A stretch of DNA of 64,000 nucleotides from Urophycis tenuis (Eukaryota > Chordata > Actinopteri > Gadiformes > Phycidae). The DNA is taken from assembly GCA_036785325.1 (NCBI GenBank), contig JAXIVH010000010.1, forward strand, positions 1,739,373 through 1,803,372, written 5' to 3'. The notes beneath the pieces are model-generated. The model was not told the DNA's origin. It did not search any database and saw only the letters and a list, made by a program, of their open reading frames with translations. Position 1 is the stretch's first letter. Each line of letters starts with the position of its first letter. A program made the position numbers and the translations under genes. This document shows positions 22,401 to 33,205 of this stretch, piece after piece.

Positions 22401-24619
22401 CATGGGCAAAAAATATCTGCTGACCAGGCACTCGTTGAGGGGGAAAAGGTGCAGGAGGATTTCCAGCATGTTCCTCTGCACCAAGACGTTGGTGTCCTGG
22501 AGGGTGAGGCAGACTGACTTCACCTGAAGACAGACCAGATAAACACTCAGCGCCAGCTCGCCCAACAAACACAATGGAACGAGACGGAGGACTTTACTGA
22601 TCAGGGAGGACTGGAGTTGTTGCTCAGCTTAAGACACAAACATCAACGCAGCAATAGCAACATAAAATACAGTATGAACAGAAATATTCTACTCACAGAT
22701 CAAATATGCATCTAACCCAAAGCAGAACAGAATAAAATACGTTTACACAAAAAATAAAAGTACATTTGTAACTGAAGCTACACGTGTTACAAAGAAGGGT
22801 TTACTAACACTAAAACAGTACGCAGACCCCCAGAGGAGGAAGCCCCCCCACACACTCACCACCAGGCGTTGGTCGTAGCCCAGCATGTAGCCCTGCTTGC
22901 GTCGCCCGTCCGCCCGGTTAAAGTGCGTGACGATGAAGAGCGTGGCGGGCAGCCTCACCAGGGGGCTGACCAGCACGCTGCCCCACAGGGCCGTGTAGAA
23001 CACGTGCAGCCCCACCAGCAGAGACAGCCTCAGCAGCAACGCATCCGTCCTGCACAGAGACGGGGGGGCTGTCAGCCACACCAGGATGTACAGACTCTGG
23101 TGCACGGGGTAAGAAACTCTGTTGTTGACGGGGCACTAGCTTTAAAACGTCCAGCACATTTCAGAGGAAATAACTTGAAGTGTGCCAGGAAGTGCGTGTC
23201 TATGAGAGAATGAGGAATTGGGTGCAGTTCATTACAGGTTTGCTTTTTATATTACAATCAATGATTTGAGGAAGTGATGAAGGGTGACATCCTCATTACT
23301 GTTTTGGGTGAATAACAACGGACAGAACTGGACGGACAGCCATACAGACGACCAGAGGCCTTTCTACATGCACTACGTGAATGCCGACGAGCGGACTGAC
23401 GGAAAGACAAACAACGTACCGGTCAAAAACCTCCAGGCCTTCTTCCATGCCGGGGAGTAGTCCGGTGATGAAGGCCTGCAGGCTGGGCAGCAGAGCCTTG
23501 TGCAGGGGCAGGTAGTACCTCTCATACAGCATCAGCAGCACGGGCTTCACCGCCATGGCTGCATGGCCCAACAGCGGAAACAATCCGGAGCTAAAGCAAC
23601 AAAAAACATTCAACAAACCCCCTCATCAACCTCCGGAGCCTCGCGGTGAAGTACAAAGCCTCGGGTGCTGATGAAAGGCAGTATCTAAATCAAATGTATT
23701 ATTAGTATTATTTTCATTATCAAAATGATGCTCGAGTAGGCGATTAGGGTCTGACTTGGATCTCGAACGCAGCATAGCCCTGTCCGATCGTTTCATTTGA
23801 GATGAATGAAAGGATTGGATGGCCGACCTGTCTGTCTGCCGGCTCCCGGCTACACTCTGCCCTCGTGGTGCACCACCGAGTCTTCCACAAGGCTCAAGGC
23901 TTTCCCCACTGCCTGCCCTAACACTAAGAATCAACGTGAAGCTATTGAAATGATTCCAATATGGCGCCCTTGCCTGTAAATGAAGAGATCCTTGGCCAAC
24001 CATTTTGTACCAATAATCTTAAAAATGACTTCGTAGGTCTCCAGGGCCTTGAGGTGCACGCCGCTGGGCAGTGCAGGGTGCAGGCATTGGGCCAGTCTCT
24101 TGCCGATGATCAGCCTCTTAGGCAGCAGGGAGTACCGCAGGTTACTCTGCAGGGCCTGGAGGGGGGACAACACACCAGAGATGCTCCGTCACCGAGGAGC
24201 CTGAGGTAACATGAGGAGAACCAGACCAGGGACACGCCGGCTCAGTTTTGTTAACTGGTAATAATATTGCTGAAAGAGAAGTGCAACCCCATTGTGGAAA
24301 TGAACCCTGGACTCTCCCGCTGCTCTTACAGAATTGTAAATCATTCTGAGAGCAGATGGAAAGTGGACACGTACTCCATGCCGACATCCTTCTCCTCTTA
24401 TTCACTGAACCGTAACGTTAGGATGATCACATGTTATGATGGTAATGTTAGTAATGTAATGTACAGCTGTCTTCCCCCTACCTTGTTCAGCTTCCCCAGT
24501 GAGGAGATGAGGTCGGCCCACTCGCTGGATGACTCGAAGCTGCGGAGAGCCTTCTCGATAGCCACCGAGTAACCGCGGTAACGGTAGTCGTTCTGCAGCT
24601 CAGCCTCCTCGGGGTCCAT
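5384..24619 (-). CDS. dop1b: Protein dopey-2 (DOP1 leucine-zipper-like protein B), complete, 37 coding exons
   Basis: DOP1 proteins are large peripheral membrane proteins that act with MON2-type partners in Golgi/endosome trafficking and organelle positioning. Exons in transcript order: 24482-24619, 23974-24155, 23420-23590, 22860-23049, 22425-22523, 22108-22231, 21430-21539, 21197-21308, 19420-19540, 19039-19161, 18623-18722, 18227-18478, 17748-18124, 17008-17411, 16550-16818, 16039-16191, 15775-15875, 15210-15376, 13123-14701, 12847-12940, 11994-12185, 11663-11785, 9978-10112, 9810-9865, 9602-9706, 8843-8921, 8472-8640, 8142-8224, 7903-8012, 7418-7567, 7276-7337, 7028-7156, 6393-6529, 6223-6281, 5987-6130, 5726-5858, 5384-5638. 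Phases agree at every junction and total 6,987 nt (2,328 aa; human DOP1B is about 2,300). The N-terminus (SSEWADLISSLGKLNK, KRLAQCLHPALPSGVHLKAL) and C-terminal blocks (LLLRISPQHLTSLWPIMV) are diagnostic, and paralog-specific residues favour B over A. Exon 13 is acidic with Gly-Gly-Pro repeats. Intron 2 uses a GC donor. The least certain ends are the acceptors of exons 12 and 25 and the donor of exon 19, all chosen by phase. Confidence 0.95.
6549..7027 (-). other. dop1b intron 32
   Basis: The intron spans about 6530-7027, between exons 33 and 32. Apart from its splice sites I see no repeat, RNA gene or coding sequence in it. Confidence 0.6.
8042..8130. repeat. (CGCA)n/(CA)n microsatellite beside the exon 28 donor
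   Basis: Alternating purine-pyrimidine run of CGCA then CA units, ending about 11 nt from the dop1b exon 28 boundary at 8142. On the transcribed strand it reads as a GT/TGCG tract immediately downstream of the 5' splice site. Such sequence can adopt Z-DNA; no effect on splicing is shown. Confidence 0.93.
8656..8715. repeat. Short 13-bp tandem repeat in dop1b intron 26
   Basis: About five imperfect copies of a GCACATGGTGA-type unit between exons 26 and 27. Confidence 0.8.
9302..9590. repeat. Degenerate GTTATAGTAGAGCAGTATA tandem repeat in dop1b intron 25
   Basis: Roughly ten irregular units built from TAGTAGAGCAG and GTTAGTTATAG blocks, abutting exon 25 (9602-9706) on its donor side. Confidence 0.85.
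10172..11308. mobile_element. hAT-type non-autonomous element, copy 1, in dop1b intron 22
   Basis: The element starts TAGGGATGCAC and ends GTGCACCTCTA and is flanked by an exact 8-bp TSD, TTGACCAG (10164-10171 and 11309-11316). An 8-bp TSD with these termini indicates the hAT superfamily. It is 1,137 bp with no transposase frame, so it must have moved using enzyme supplied elsewhere. A near-identical copy lies at 55478-56991. It sits in the intron between exons 22 and 23 and leaves both exons intact. Confidence 0.92.
11788..11822. repeat. (AC)17 microsatellite abutting the exon 22 acceptor
   Basis: The run begins two bases from the dop1b exon 22 boundary at 11785. On the transcript it is a (TG)n run ending directly in the TAG acceptor, replacing a normal polypyrimidine tract. 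Confidence 0.95.
12167..12760. repeat. 43-bp minisatellite carrying the dop1b exon 21 acceptor, 14 copies
   Basis: Units start at 12167, 12210 and so on every 43 bp to 12726; the last is partial. The first unit overlaps the 5' end of exon 21 (right edge 12185). Each unit therefore repeats the acceptor context, on the transcript CATCCCTTCAG followed by TCCCTGACCGCCTG. Only a few substitutions distinguish the copies. The array appears to have grown from the intron-exon junction itself. Confidence 0.95.
17846..17910 (-). repeat. Coding tandem repeat in dop1b exon 13 (Gly-Gly-Pro)
   Basis: A 15-bp unit repeats about four times, encoding GGP(E/A/K)D-type repeats. It preserves frame and lies in a low-complexity, acidic part of the protein (roughly residues 575-700). 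Confidence 0.85.
19341..19419. repeat. (CA)n microsatellite containing the exon 9 donor
   Basis: About 39 CA units abut exon 9 (19420-19540). On the transcript the 5' splice site is the first GT of a (GT)n run, so there is no distinct consensus donor beyond GTGTGT. Confidence 0.95.
19866..20887. repeat. 21/23-bp minisatellite in dop1b intron 8, about 48 copies
   Basis: Units are GTAGGGACCGCCCATCAGACT (21 bp), interspersed with 23-bp variants ending CACGCGGT. The two types alternate in the first half; the 21-bp type dominates the second half, suggesting higher-order expansion followed by homogenisation. The long minus-strand frame across it is an artefact of the periodicity. Confidence 0.95.
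22063..22101. repeat. (GTGA)n microsatellite beside the exon 6 donor
   Basis: Nine or ten tetranucleotide units end seven bases from exon 6 (22108-22231). On the transcript the run is (TCAC)n just downstream of the donor GTGAGAC. Confidence 0.93.
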
Positions 24620-24632
24620 GGTGACGATGCGG

Positions 24633-24650
24633 TCAGTCTCGCTCTGACAT
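24633..24650 (-). promoter_or_regulatory. Five-codon uORF upstream of the dop1b start
   Basis: An ATG in the context CCCGCCATGT opens a frame of five codons plus TGA, ending 13 nt before the dop1b start codon. If transcribed in the leader it could dampen translation or allow reinitiation. The leader exon structure is not established, so this is inference. Confidence 0.4.
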
Positions 24651-25914
24651 GGCGGGCCGCTCTACAGGCGCTTCCCCCAGTGATGTCTTCCAGGAGGAGG
24701 AGTAGGCACGTTTAGAAAAGCCCTGCAGAGATGGACCTCTCCGACAGTATTTGTCTTACTGTAACCTGTTTAGTACATCTCTACTGCCCAGGTTTGTCTG
24801 GAGCAAACAGAATTAGCCTATTATTTCCCTGACACCAATCTGTGTACAATGTGAACACATTTTCACATTCCCGGCTCACTCTGCACCATTCTGGCGGACC
24901 CTTATCGGTGCCCACACCCCACCAGTCCGGAGTGACACGTCTGAGAGAGCAGCCAGAGCCCACGAGGAACACACCAGATCGTATTTCACAGCAGGAACTG
25001 ATCAAGACACGCAACAAGTGTTCTGCCCTGAAGGGTGCAGAGCCACATAGAGAGCCCCCCCCCCCCCTGGTCATGAAAGGTGGAGGCAGGCTCATGAGAG
25101 TAATAATCATGATGATCCTGATCACAGAGGCCACAGGATAGAGATGAGAAGTAAGTGGGGATATCCTGAAGCATTTTGGTTACGCGGTCACACGTGTCAT
25201 GAGAAGTCTCTCTTTACTTCTGTCTCGTTACGTTTGTGAAAATAATGAGGAGGCACTCCGTATGTTACCATCTAATACAGCCTGACTGGATCCGCTACCT
25301 GTGTGTGTAGTAGGGCGGCAGATAGATACACACAGTGAGAGACACACACATCATGACATAAAACCCTAGAATGATATAATGGGAGAGCAAGGTACACCTT
25401 GAAAAGATATGGTAGAGACGGATATGTCCACCGGTAATTGGAGAGGTTCAAAGTTGCTGTGTGCTCAAATAAACCCTTGAATAAACATCTCCCCCCCCCC
25501 AACCCCACCCCAGCGCGGCTCCTGCACCACCTGGGCGACACTCCCGACCCAATATGGGTGGTGTGGGAGATACCGCATGCACCACCAGACACTGCGTTGT
25601 CGTTGTCCTTCAATGCTGTTTCTCCATCACACAATGGATCGCTCGCTGCATTATGTAAGTCCCTAGCCTCTGCACACCGACAACACGGTCGTCGGACTTC
25701 ATGGCTGAATGTGTACATCAGGCGGGCCCGCGGTCACGCACAGTGTACTGTTATGCGTGGTGTTTATACAACAGTGTGCAAATCAGGTTTCCAACAGCAC
25801 AGGCATAGGGTTTGAACATTGCCTCACGTGTGACAGGTATCATGCTGCATGAAATTCGTCAAAACATAAGAGCTCACCAGAAACAGCAGCTCGCAGTAGG
25901 ACGCAGTGACTCAC

Positions 25915-26160
25915 CACAGAAACAACCAGCGATGCGCTCGGTCGCTGGGCTCAGCCTCGTCCGCCTTCGATGGTCCAGGCCAGGGTCGGTCACCCTCTAT
26001 GGGGGATAAAAGAAAAGTGTGGGCCCGTTATTATTCCAAAGCAGCTATCTCCATCACTGAAGCAACACGGACAGCCCAGCGGGGCGCAGCGGGGTAGGAA
26101 CTCAGCTGATTCAGAGCGGACGCGGAAGAGCTCACTTCCTGGACCCGCAGGGGTGCGGTC
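25915..26160 (-). promoter_or_regulatory. Candidate dop1b 5'UTR exon and promoter
   Basis: On the minus strand a GC-richer stretch ends in a strong donor, TTTCTGTG|GTGAGTCA, at 25915. Near 26130-26140 it contains an ETS-like AGGAAGTGA, a motif common at housekeeping promoters. It lies 1.3 kb upstream of the first coding exon, at a plausible spacing. No TATA box was seen. The start site and the 3' partner acceptor are guesses. Confidence 0.35.
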
Positions 26161-26418
26161 CCAAAGCTTGTGTCATAAAAACATGAATAGCGATCTTCTA
26201 AATTTCCTTATAAGGAAAATTAATGTGTCATATTTTCCAGCAACTAATAGCAAATGATTAAGGATAATACTTAATTATGAGGACGAAGTAATGCACCTGA
26301 TTACGGATTAGTGATGTGTTGGTAACCATCTCTATGTTGTATTGGTACAGTCCAGGATGTACAGTGTTTACCTCTCACTGTGCTGTCAGATGCTTGGTCT
26401 GACTGGTCTGAGTCTTAC

Positions 26419-26518
26419 TGGGACTGCAGCTTAAACTGGTCTGCAGTTTAAACCGAGTCTGCATCTTAAATCGGGTCTGCAATTTAAACTGGATTTGCAG
26501 CTAAAGTTGGGTCTGCAA
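26419..26518. repeat. Degenerate 21-bp tandem repeat
   Basis: About five units of the form GGTCTGCAGTTTAAACT with variable ends, suggesting an old array. Confidence 0.75.
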
Positions 26519-27757
26519 TGTACGGCCTAACCTTTACCTTCTACAGGGAAAAACACATTGGAATGATATTAAATTGACAAAAAATAGCAATTTTTCCTCT
26601 CCATAAGTGCACATGAATAGAACCAGTTTCTCATGATAGTGCAGCCTGGCAGGAGCCAGCACTCGCACGGAAATGATCGTTCCCTTGCAGAGGTCTGTGA
26701 TTGGTCCTCAGGGATGGCTCTCAGACCGTCCAGCCCACGGACGGTTTGGCGTCGCGCGGCGTCGCCATTATAGAAGGCGGGGTATAATGCAATAGAGGCG
26801 ACAGGCCTGCTCATTACTTTTAGATTTACACAAATATAATTTTGTCATTGTAGTCCACCATTAAACACAGGTGAATACAGCCTAATTAAAAATAGCATGT
26901 GTCATCTTGCAGCAAACAACAACATTAAAACGTTGTATTATTAGTTATAATACCAATAAAACATGTGAGTTAAGTTCCTAACCGTCTACAGAGGCCGTGG
27001 ACAGTGGGTGCGTAGACGGTTCATACTAAATGTTTCCATGCGTTTTGCAGGCATTTCTTTTTGTTTGCAGGGTTGGAATAGCCTGGCTGACGCGTCCACA
27101 TCTCGGTGAGAATGAAATCGCGCGCAAAGCAGCATGGGAATTCCCAGGCTAGGGTTGGAATGCATTGGAGAGCAACCTGCTGTTAGGGGATGTGGTGGGT
27201 TGGAAGGGTTTGGGAAGCACTGCAACACACAGCGCATTTCAGCTTGCGCTGAAATAAATTTTATAATGGTAAAATCAGAGGTAAACATGAGCGTAGTTAT
27301 CTGTTCCAACAGGCTGGGTTATGCTTCATTTATGCTTCCGCGTTGACGCAACGCTGGGGAGTTAGTTACGGACTCTTTACGTCCCCCTTGTGTCCAACGC
27401 AAATGCCTGACGTGCACCTCCCAAAAATCCTAGACGCGCGTCGAGGCGACGCAACACCAACGCAGCGGCTTTGGCTGTGATTGGTCCGCGAACTACATTC
27501 ACTGGAGATCGCTTTTCCGGTTTCCACTGGTAAACACCGCCACGGTGTGATAAAGTGATAAATGCTTCAACTGATTAGCGACAACATATATATATATATA
27601 TATATGATAAACCAGGACACATAGCCCGCTATTGCCAGACATCCCTCCCCGCTCGCAATAGTAGACCTACTCCCCGATTTCCGCCTGACCACTCTTCTGG
27701 GCAGCCTAGTAGCCATGAGCGACCCACTAGCCAGCCGGAAAACTAGCAACCCCCAGT

Positions 27758-30700
27758 GTGCAGAGCCACACACTGGGAGGACATGGCGCTGGCTCATTAC
27801 TCTCCCATTCACACGAGAAGCTAGTTAGAGCTTGCCCTGTTTTGCCTGTGTTGATGGGGGGGCTGACTGTTTCCTGCCTGATTGATACAGGGTCAATGGT
27901 GACCACTATAACAGAGAGTTTCTTTCAAGAGCATTTCCAGCACCTACAAAAAAGAGATTGTAAATGGTTGGGCCTCAAGGCCGCTAATGGGTTAGACATC
28001 CCTTACATTGGTTACATCGAATTGGATGTGGTAGTACTAGAGCAGTGTATCCCAGGGCGGGGGGTCCTGGTTGTCAAAGATTCACTGAATGCTGCGGTTA
28101 AAGATCGTAAAGCAGTAACACCAGGTATACTGGGGATGAATGTACTGGGGGAGTGCTACCAGGTCCTTTTTGAACAACATGGTTCCCGGCTCTTCCACTC
28201 CCCTCCAGTGAGTTCGGCGGCTCCAGCGGCCCTGCGTGCACTACGGCACTGCGAAAAAGTCAAAGCCATTGTTAATGCCCCTCGGCCCTTCAAAGTGAAG
28301 ACCCAGGGAACCGCCCCAGTTCGTTTTGAGGCAGGGGCCCTTACTATGGTTCCAGTGACTTGTCCCCACCTTGAGTCTGCCGAGTTCTTGCTTGAGCCAG
28401 TGGGCTTAGAGGATGAGCAATTGCCTGAAGGCCTGCTAGTATCCCCCACCCTCGTGGTAGCCAAGAAGGGTCTCCTGTATGCCCCAGTGGTCAATGTCAG
28501 TAACATGGAGGTATGGCTTCCCCCTCGTAGCACCATTGGCACGGTACAAGTGGTAATGGCGTCCTCCGGTGGAACGACTACCCCCATATCCATCGAACCT
28601 TCATGGAAGGATTTTCAGGCTTATGTCTCTGTACAAGAGGTAATTGAGCGCCCCAGTACACATGAATTTACTATGCCTGACTTTCCGGAGTTACCACAGC
28701 CCCAAGTTCCCAAGGCCCAGGCTCTCCTCAATCAATACAGTAGTATCTTCTCCCGCAGTGACGGGGACTTGGGATGCACATCTTTAATCACTCATGAAAT
28801 CCCCTTGTCGGACGACGCTCCTGTCCGCCAGCCCTACCGGAGAATTCCACCTTCTCAGTATGAGACCGTGAAGGCGCATATTTGGCAGCTGCTGGATAGT
28901 CAAGTGATCAGGGAGAGTAGCAGCCCGTACTCGTCCCCTATCGTCATTGTTACCAAGAAGGACGGGAGTCTCCGTCTCTGCGTCGATTACAGACAATTGA
29001 ACGCCAAGACCCGTCGGGACGCATACCCTCTCCCCCGCATAGAGGAGTCTTTAGATGCGCTATCTGGGGCGACGTGGTTCTCCACTTTAGACCTCGCCAG
29101 TGGGTACCATCAGGTCCCTGTAGCTGAGCATGACAAACCAAAGACTGCTTTCTGTACACCGTTCGGCTTGTTTGAGTTTAATAGGATGCCTTTCGGGCTT
29201 TGTAACGCTCCAAGCACCTTTCAGCGCTTAATGGAGCGCATGTTTGGGGATTACAGATTCCAGTCCGTTTTACTGTACTTAGACGATGTGATTGTTTTCT
29301 CCAACACGGTTGAGCAACATCTCGAAAGACTGGGGGAAGTCTTTGACCGATTGCAAAAACAGGGGCTGAAGGTCAAACTGTCCAAATGTTCTTTTTTCCA
29401 ACACCAGGTCAGTTATTTGGGGCATGTGGTGTCTATGGAGGGGGTGTCCACGGACCCAGCCAAAATCGAGGCAGTTAAAGAGTGGAAACGCCCTGGACAT
29501 CTGGCAGATTTGCGATCCTTTCTTGGGTTTGCAAGCTACTACCGACGGTTTGTAGAGGGGTTTTCAAAGCTTGCAGCCCCTCTACATCATCTGGTAGGGA
29601 AGCTCAGTGGGCCGTGCCGAAAGGGGAAGACTCCTCAGGTCCCTCTGGCATCTGCATGGGACGAAGCTTGTGAGCGAGCATTCCTGTCCTTAAAGGAGAG
29701 ACTCATTTCAGCTCCAGTGCTGGCATATGCTGACTTTAGGAAACCTTTCATCTTGGAGGTAGATGCCAGCCACGGGGGCCTTGGTGCTATTCTCTCACAA
29801 GAACACGAGGGCAAAGTGCGGCCGGTGGCGTTCGCCAGTAGAGGTCTCAGAGCGGCAGAGAGGAACATGGAGAACTACAGCTCCATGAAGCTTGAGTTGC
29901 TTGCAGTCAAATGGGCAGTAACGGAAAAATTTAGGGAGTACCTGCTAGGGAACCACTTCACTGTTCTTACTGATAGTAACCCCCTCAGTCATCTGCAAAC
30001 TGCTAAATTGGGTGCAACTGAGCAGCGATGGGCCTCTCAACTGGCATCATTTAATTTTAATATTAAGTATCGACCGGGGAAGAGCAATCAAAATGCGGAT
30101 GCTCTGTCCCGCCAATATCTGGAGAGATTTGCCTTTAGGACACAGGTCCCAGTGCTGGGGGCCCTGGCTGAGGTGGCACAAGTGCCTTTCACGAGAGGAC
30201 AGTGTGAGGAAGTAGTTGCTTTACCAGGGCGCACACCTCAGGACCTCCGCCTACTGCAGCAATCGGACCCTGTCATCGGACCGGTACAGAAGTACTTCCA
30301 GGAGGGACAGCGGCCAGGGGCAGGAGAGCGAGAATCTTTGTCCAGTTCTAGCAGAGCGCTACTCCGGCAGTGGGGCCGTCTGACTGAACAGGAGGGGGTG
30401 CTCTACCGGGTGATCCACACCCCAGGGGAAGGCCCGGAGACTGCCCAACTGCTACTGCCCCAGTGTTTGCAGGAAGAGGTCTTGCGGAGTGTACACGACA
30501 GACAGGGTCACCAGGGCATTGAAAGGACACTCCAGCTTCTACGGAGCAGGTGCTTTTGGCCAAGTATGACCAAGGACACAGAGCGATGGTGAAAGCAGTG
30601 CCAGCGATGTGTAGTGGGCAAGGCGGTAAAACCCAAAGTCCGCACGTACTGGGGCACGTTGCAAGCGATGCAGCCTAATGAGATCCTGGCCATCGACTTT

Positions 30701-31903
30701 ACGGTGTTAGAACCAGCCGGTGATAGAAGGGAGAATGTTCTCATCCTCACAGATATCTTCACCAAGTACACACAAGCCATCCCCACTAAGGACCAGAGGG
30801 CGTCAACTGTGGCCCAGGCATTAGTGCAGCAATGGTTCTATCGGTTTGGTCCTCCTGCCCGTATACACTCAGACCAGGGCAGAAACTTTGAGAGCCTGCT
30901 GATCCAGCAGTTGTGCCAGATGTATGGGATTCAGAAGAGTCGGACTACGCCGTACCATCCACAAGGTAATGGACAGTGTGAACGGTTCAACCGTACCTTG
31001 CATGACCTCCTGCGCACACTGCCTGTGGAGGAAAAGCGACGCTGGCCACAACATCTTCCTCAGCTTACCTATTCTTATAACACCACCCCCCATCAGACTA
31101 CTGGACATACACCATACTATCTGATGTTTGGCCACCACCCCCGGCTGCCAGTGGATTTCCTGCTTGGGACCGGAGAGACTGCATTAAACGACCAGCCCCT
31201 GGAAGAGTGGGTCCAGAAGCACCAACAAAGCGTCAGAATGACTCATGAGCATCTCAGACAACGGGCCCAAGAGTTAGCTTGGAGACGTAACCAAAATCAT
31301 AACGATCAAGTAAATGATGCGGGCTTCAAAGAAGGGGAGTTTGTTTACGTACGAAACCATGTACAAGGAAGAAATAAAATCCAGGATTATTGGAATCCGT
31401 CAGCTTTCCAAGTGGTACGTGGCCCCTCTGGAACAGGTGCAGTGTACACAGTGGCCCCGGCAGTTGGGGAGGGACGGGTCCGTCAAGTGCATCGGTCCGA
31501 GATGCGGGGCGTCCCTGAAGAATTACGACCCAAAGTAGGTTGTGACACTGCGTCAACCAGTGGACCCGCGCTACCCAGTGTATCCCCGGCCTTAGAGGGG
31601 GGCAATATGACGTCGACCCACAGAGCTGGACCGTCCAGAGTACCTCCAGCCTTAGAGGAGGGTGATGGTGATATGGTGGTCTGGTACTGTGCAGAAGAGC
31701 CTCAAGCCATGCCCGTGCAGCCTGATGCCCCTCCTGCTGTTGGACTGGATATGCCCATACCGCCTGATACCCCCCCTGCTGTTGAACTGGATGTGCCCAG
31801 GCCGCCTGATACCCCCCCTGCTGTCGGAATGGATGCTGGATCCGAAGACACAACCCCCCCCCTTGCGACGCTCAGGAAGACCTACGGCAGGTCAGCATTC
31901 TAA
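27758..31903 (+). pseudogene. Gypsy pol polyprotein with one in-frame stop
   Basis: The frame encodes, in order, retropepsin (LIDTGS), RT with YLDDVIVF at about 29275-29298, RNase H (LEVDASHGGLGAILSQ), an integrase zinc-binding region, and an integrase core with DFT, HSDQGRNFES and NGQCERFNRTL as the D, D and E signatures. A single TGA at 30590-30592 interrupts the frame at the zinc-binding cysteines; reading then continues in the same frame to 31903. The rest of pol looks intact, so this copy decayed recently. A Pro-rich tail with repeated PPDTPPAV follows the integrase. Confidence 0.92.
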
Positions 31904-32023
31904 TCCCCATCACCTCCCCCGAGCAGTGGTTGCGGGAACAACGAACCAATAGGTACAGAAGGAGAAGAGTCCAGGACCGGAGCTGTCATCGTCGGGTCGC
32001 CGATTCATTTGGAGGGGGTAGAT

Positions 32024-33000
32024 TGTAGCCAGTGGGACCAATGGGGGTGGGGAACATTTATTTTGCTTTACCTCTGTCACTTCTCTTACGGGTTTTGCAT
32101 CAGTAGAAAGGGCTGTGATTGGTCACCTATTGGTTAAGCGGGACGGGCACAGATATAGACGCCTTGGGTCCTCATGCCGGTAGTCGTCCATTGCTGATGG
32201 TGGAGTGTAGATGTGTCCTGAGTCTTCGGCAGCAAGTGTGGTTGCCGGCAGGGTATAGACGCCGGCTGCACTATCTTCTCTGGTGCGGCGTGTACAGTTA
32301 AGAAGCACACAGCTATACAGCATTGTCGGCTGCTGTTCTCTGTGTTTGTTTAATGTGTGATCGTATGTCCGGGTGCTGCTTTTAAGATGCGTGTACATTT
32401 GGTTTTCTTTTCCCCTCTAGCCTGGGGGCCTAGTGGTATGTATATGGATAGGAGTAGATTGTGAGCCACAGGTTAGAGGGTTTTTTTTTTTTTTTTTTGT
32501 TATTTTGTTATCTGTCTCCCCTGTGTCATTCTCCTCCCATCGGCCTGGGAAGTGATTGGGCCCTAGTCAGGAATACAGGTTGGCCTGTCCTCCCTACGAT
32601 CAGTCTTTCACCCATGAGTTTGTGTGCAGTGTAGTGCAGTGAAGTGTGAACCCCCTTTTTCTTAATGTGCCTGAGTGGTGCACTTGTAGTGGTGTGCGTC
32701 CAATGGACTTTTAGTGTGCTCACGAGTGGTATCGGAGGCAGGCCCCCCCCCTTGTTAGCCTAGGTGCTAGCGGCTCAGGACTCTCACCCAGTGGCTTGGT
32801 CATTCCCATGCATTTTCATGTCTATGTATTTATTTATTTATTGACCAACGGAAGTGACACCTTACTTTTACGAAGAACAAAAATAAACTTGACTCTTTTT
32901 GCTAATTACCTGTGTTGGACCGTTATTGGGACAGAGTCCCCCTCTCTATTCCAGTTTACCTTAGGGGGTGGCGTAGTCTGGTGATAGGCGTAGGCAAGGC
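32024..33000 (+). repeat. Gypsy 3' LTR
   Basis: It begins TGTAGCCAGTGGG directly after the purine-rich primer GGAGGGGGTAGAT. A polyadenylation signal AATAAA lies near 32882. Its exact 3' edge is not defined because the 5' LTR is missing. Confidence 0.65.
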
Positions 33001-33205
33001 CACATATATATCCGTATGTAATGACCAGAAGGGTCATTCTGGTCCCTCTACCGGTGTGGCATTGAATTGCATTTCGACACGTCCGAGCCACGACTGCGTC
33101 CGAGCAACTGCGTGGCCATTGCGTGATCACTTTGTAATCACTACGCGGAAGCATAAACTCAGCCAGCGTTACGTCAACGCGGAAGCACAAATGAAGCATA
33201 AGCTG

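Larger units (their letters stand above)
24660..27300. other. dop1b upstream flank
   Basis: Besides the candidate 5'UTR exon and a short tandem repeat at 26419-26518, this stretch shows only short C runs (near 25060 and 25492) and no recognisable gene or complete transposon. Confidence 0.55.
27606..33000 (+). mobile_element. Ty3/Gypsy LTR retrotransposon, 5'-truncated
   Basis: It starts abruptly after a (TA)n run at about 27584-27606, inside a gag zinc knuckle (DKPGHIARYCQ). It continues through protease, RT, RNase H and integrase to a purine tract at 32011-32022 and a 3' LTR. The 5' LTR and most of gag are absent. The gag frame stops at a TAG near 27733 and pol lies in another frame. The right end is uncertain by some tens of bases because no second LTR is available to define it. 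Confidence 0.9.
27303..33205. mobile_element. MITE-like repeat apparently interrupted by a Gypsy element
   Basis: Sequence at 27318-27355 (TATGCTTCATTTATGCTTCC and onward) recurs as its reverse complement at 33163-33202 with few mismatches, as terminal inverted repeats would. The Gypsy element lies between. The right part also matches 4369-4510. I infer one MITE-like repeat split by the insertion, but two separate copies in opposite orientation would look alike. No TSD was confirmed. Confidence 0.5.
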
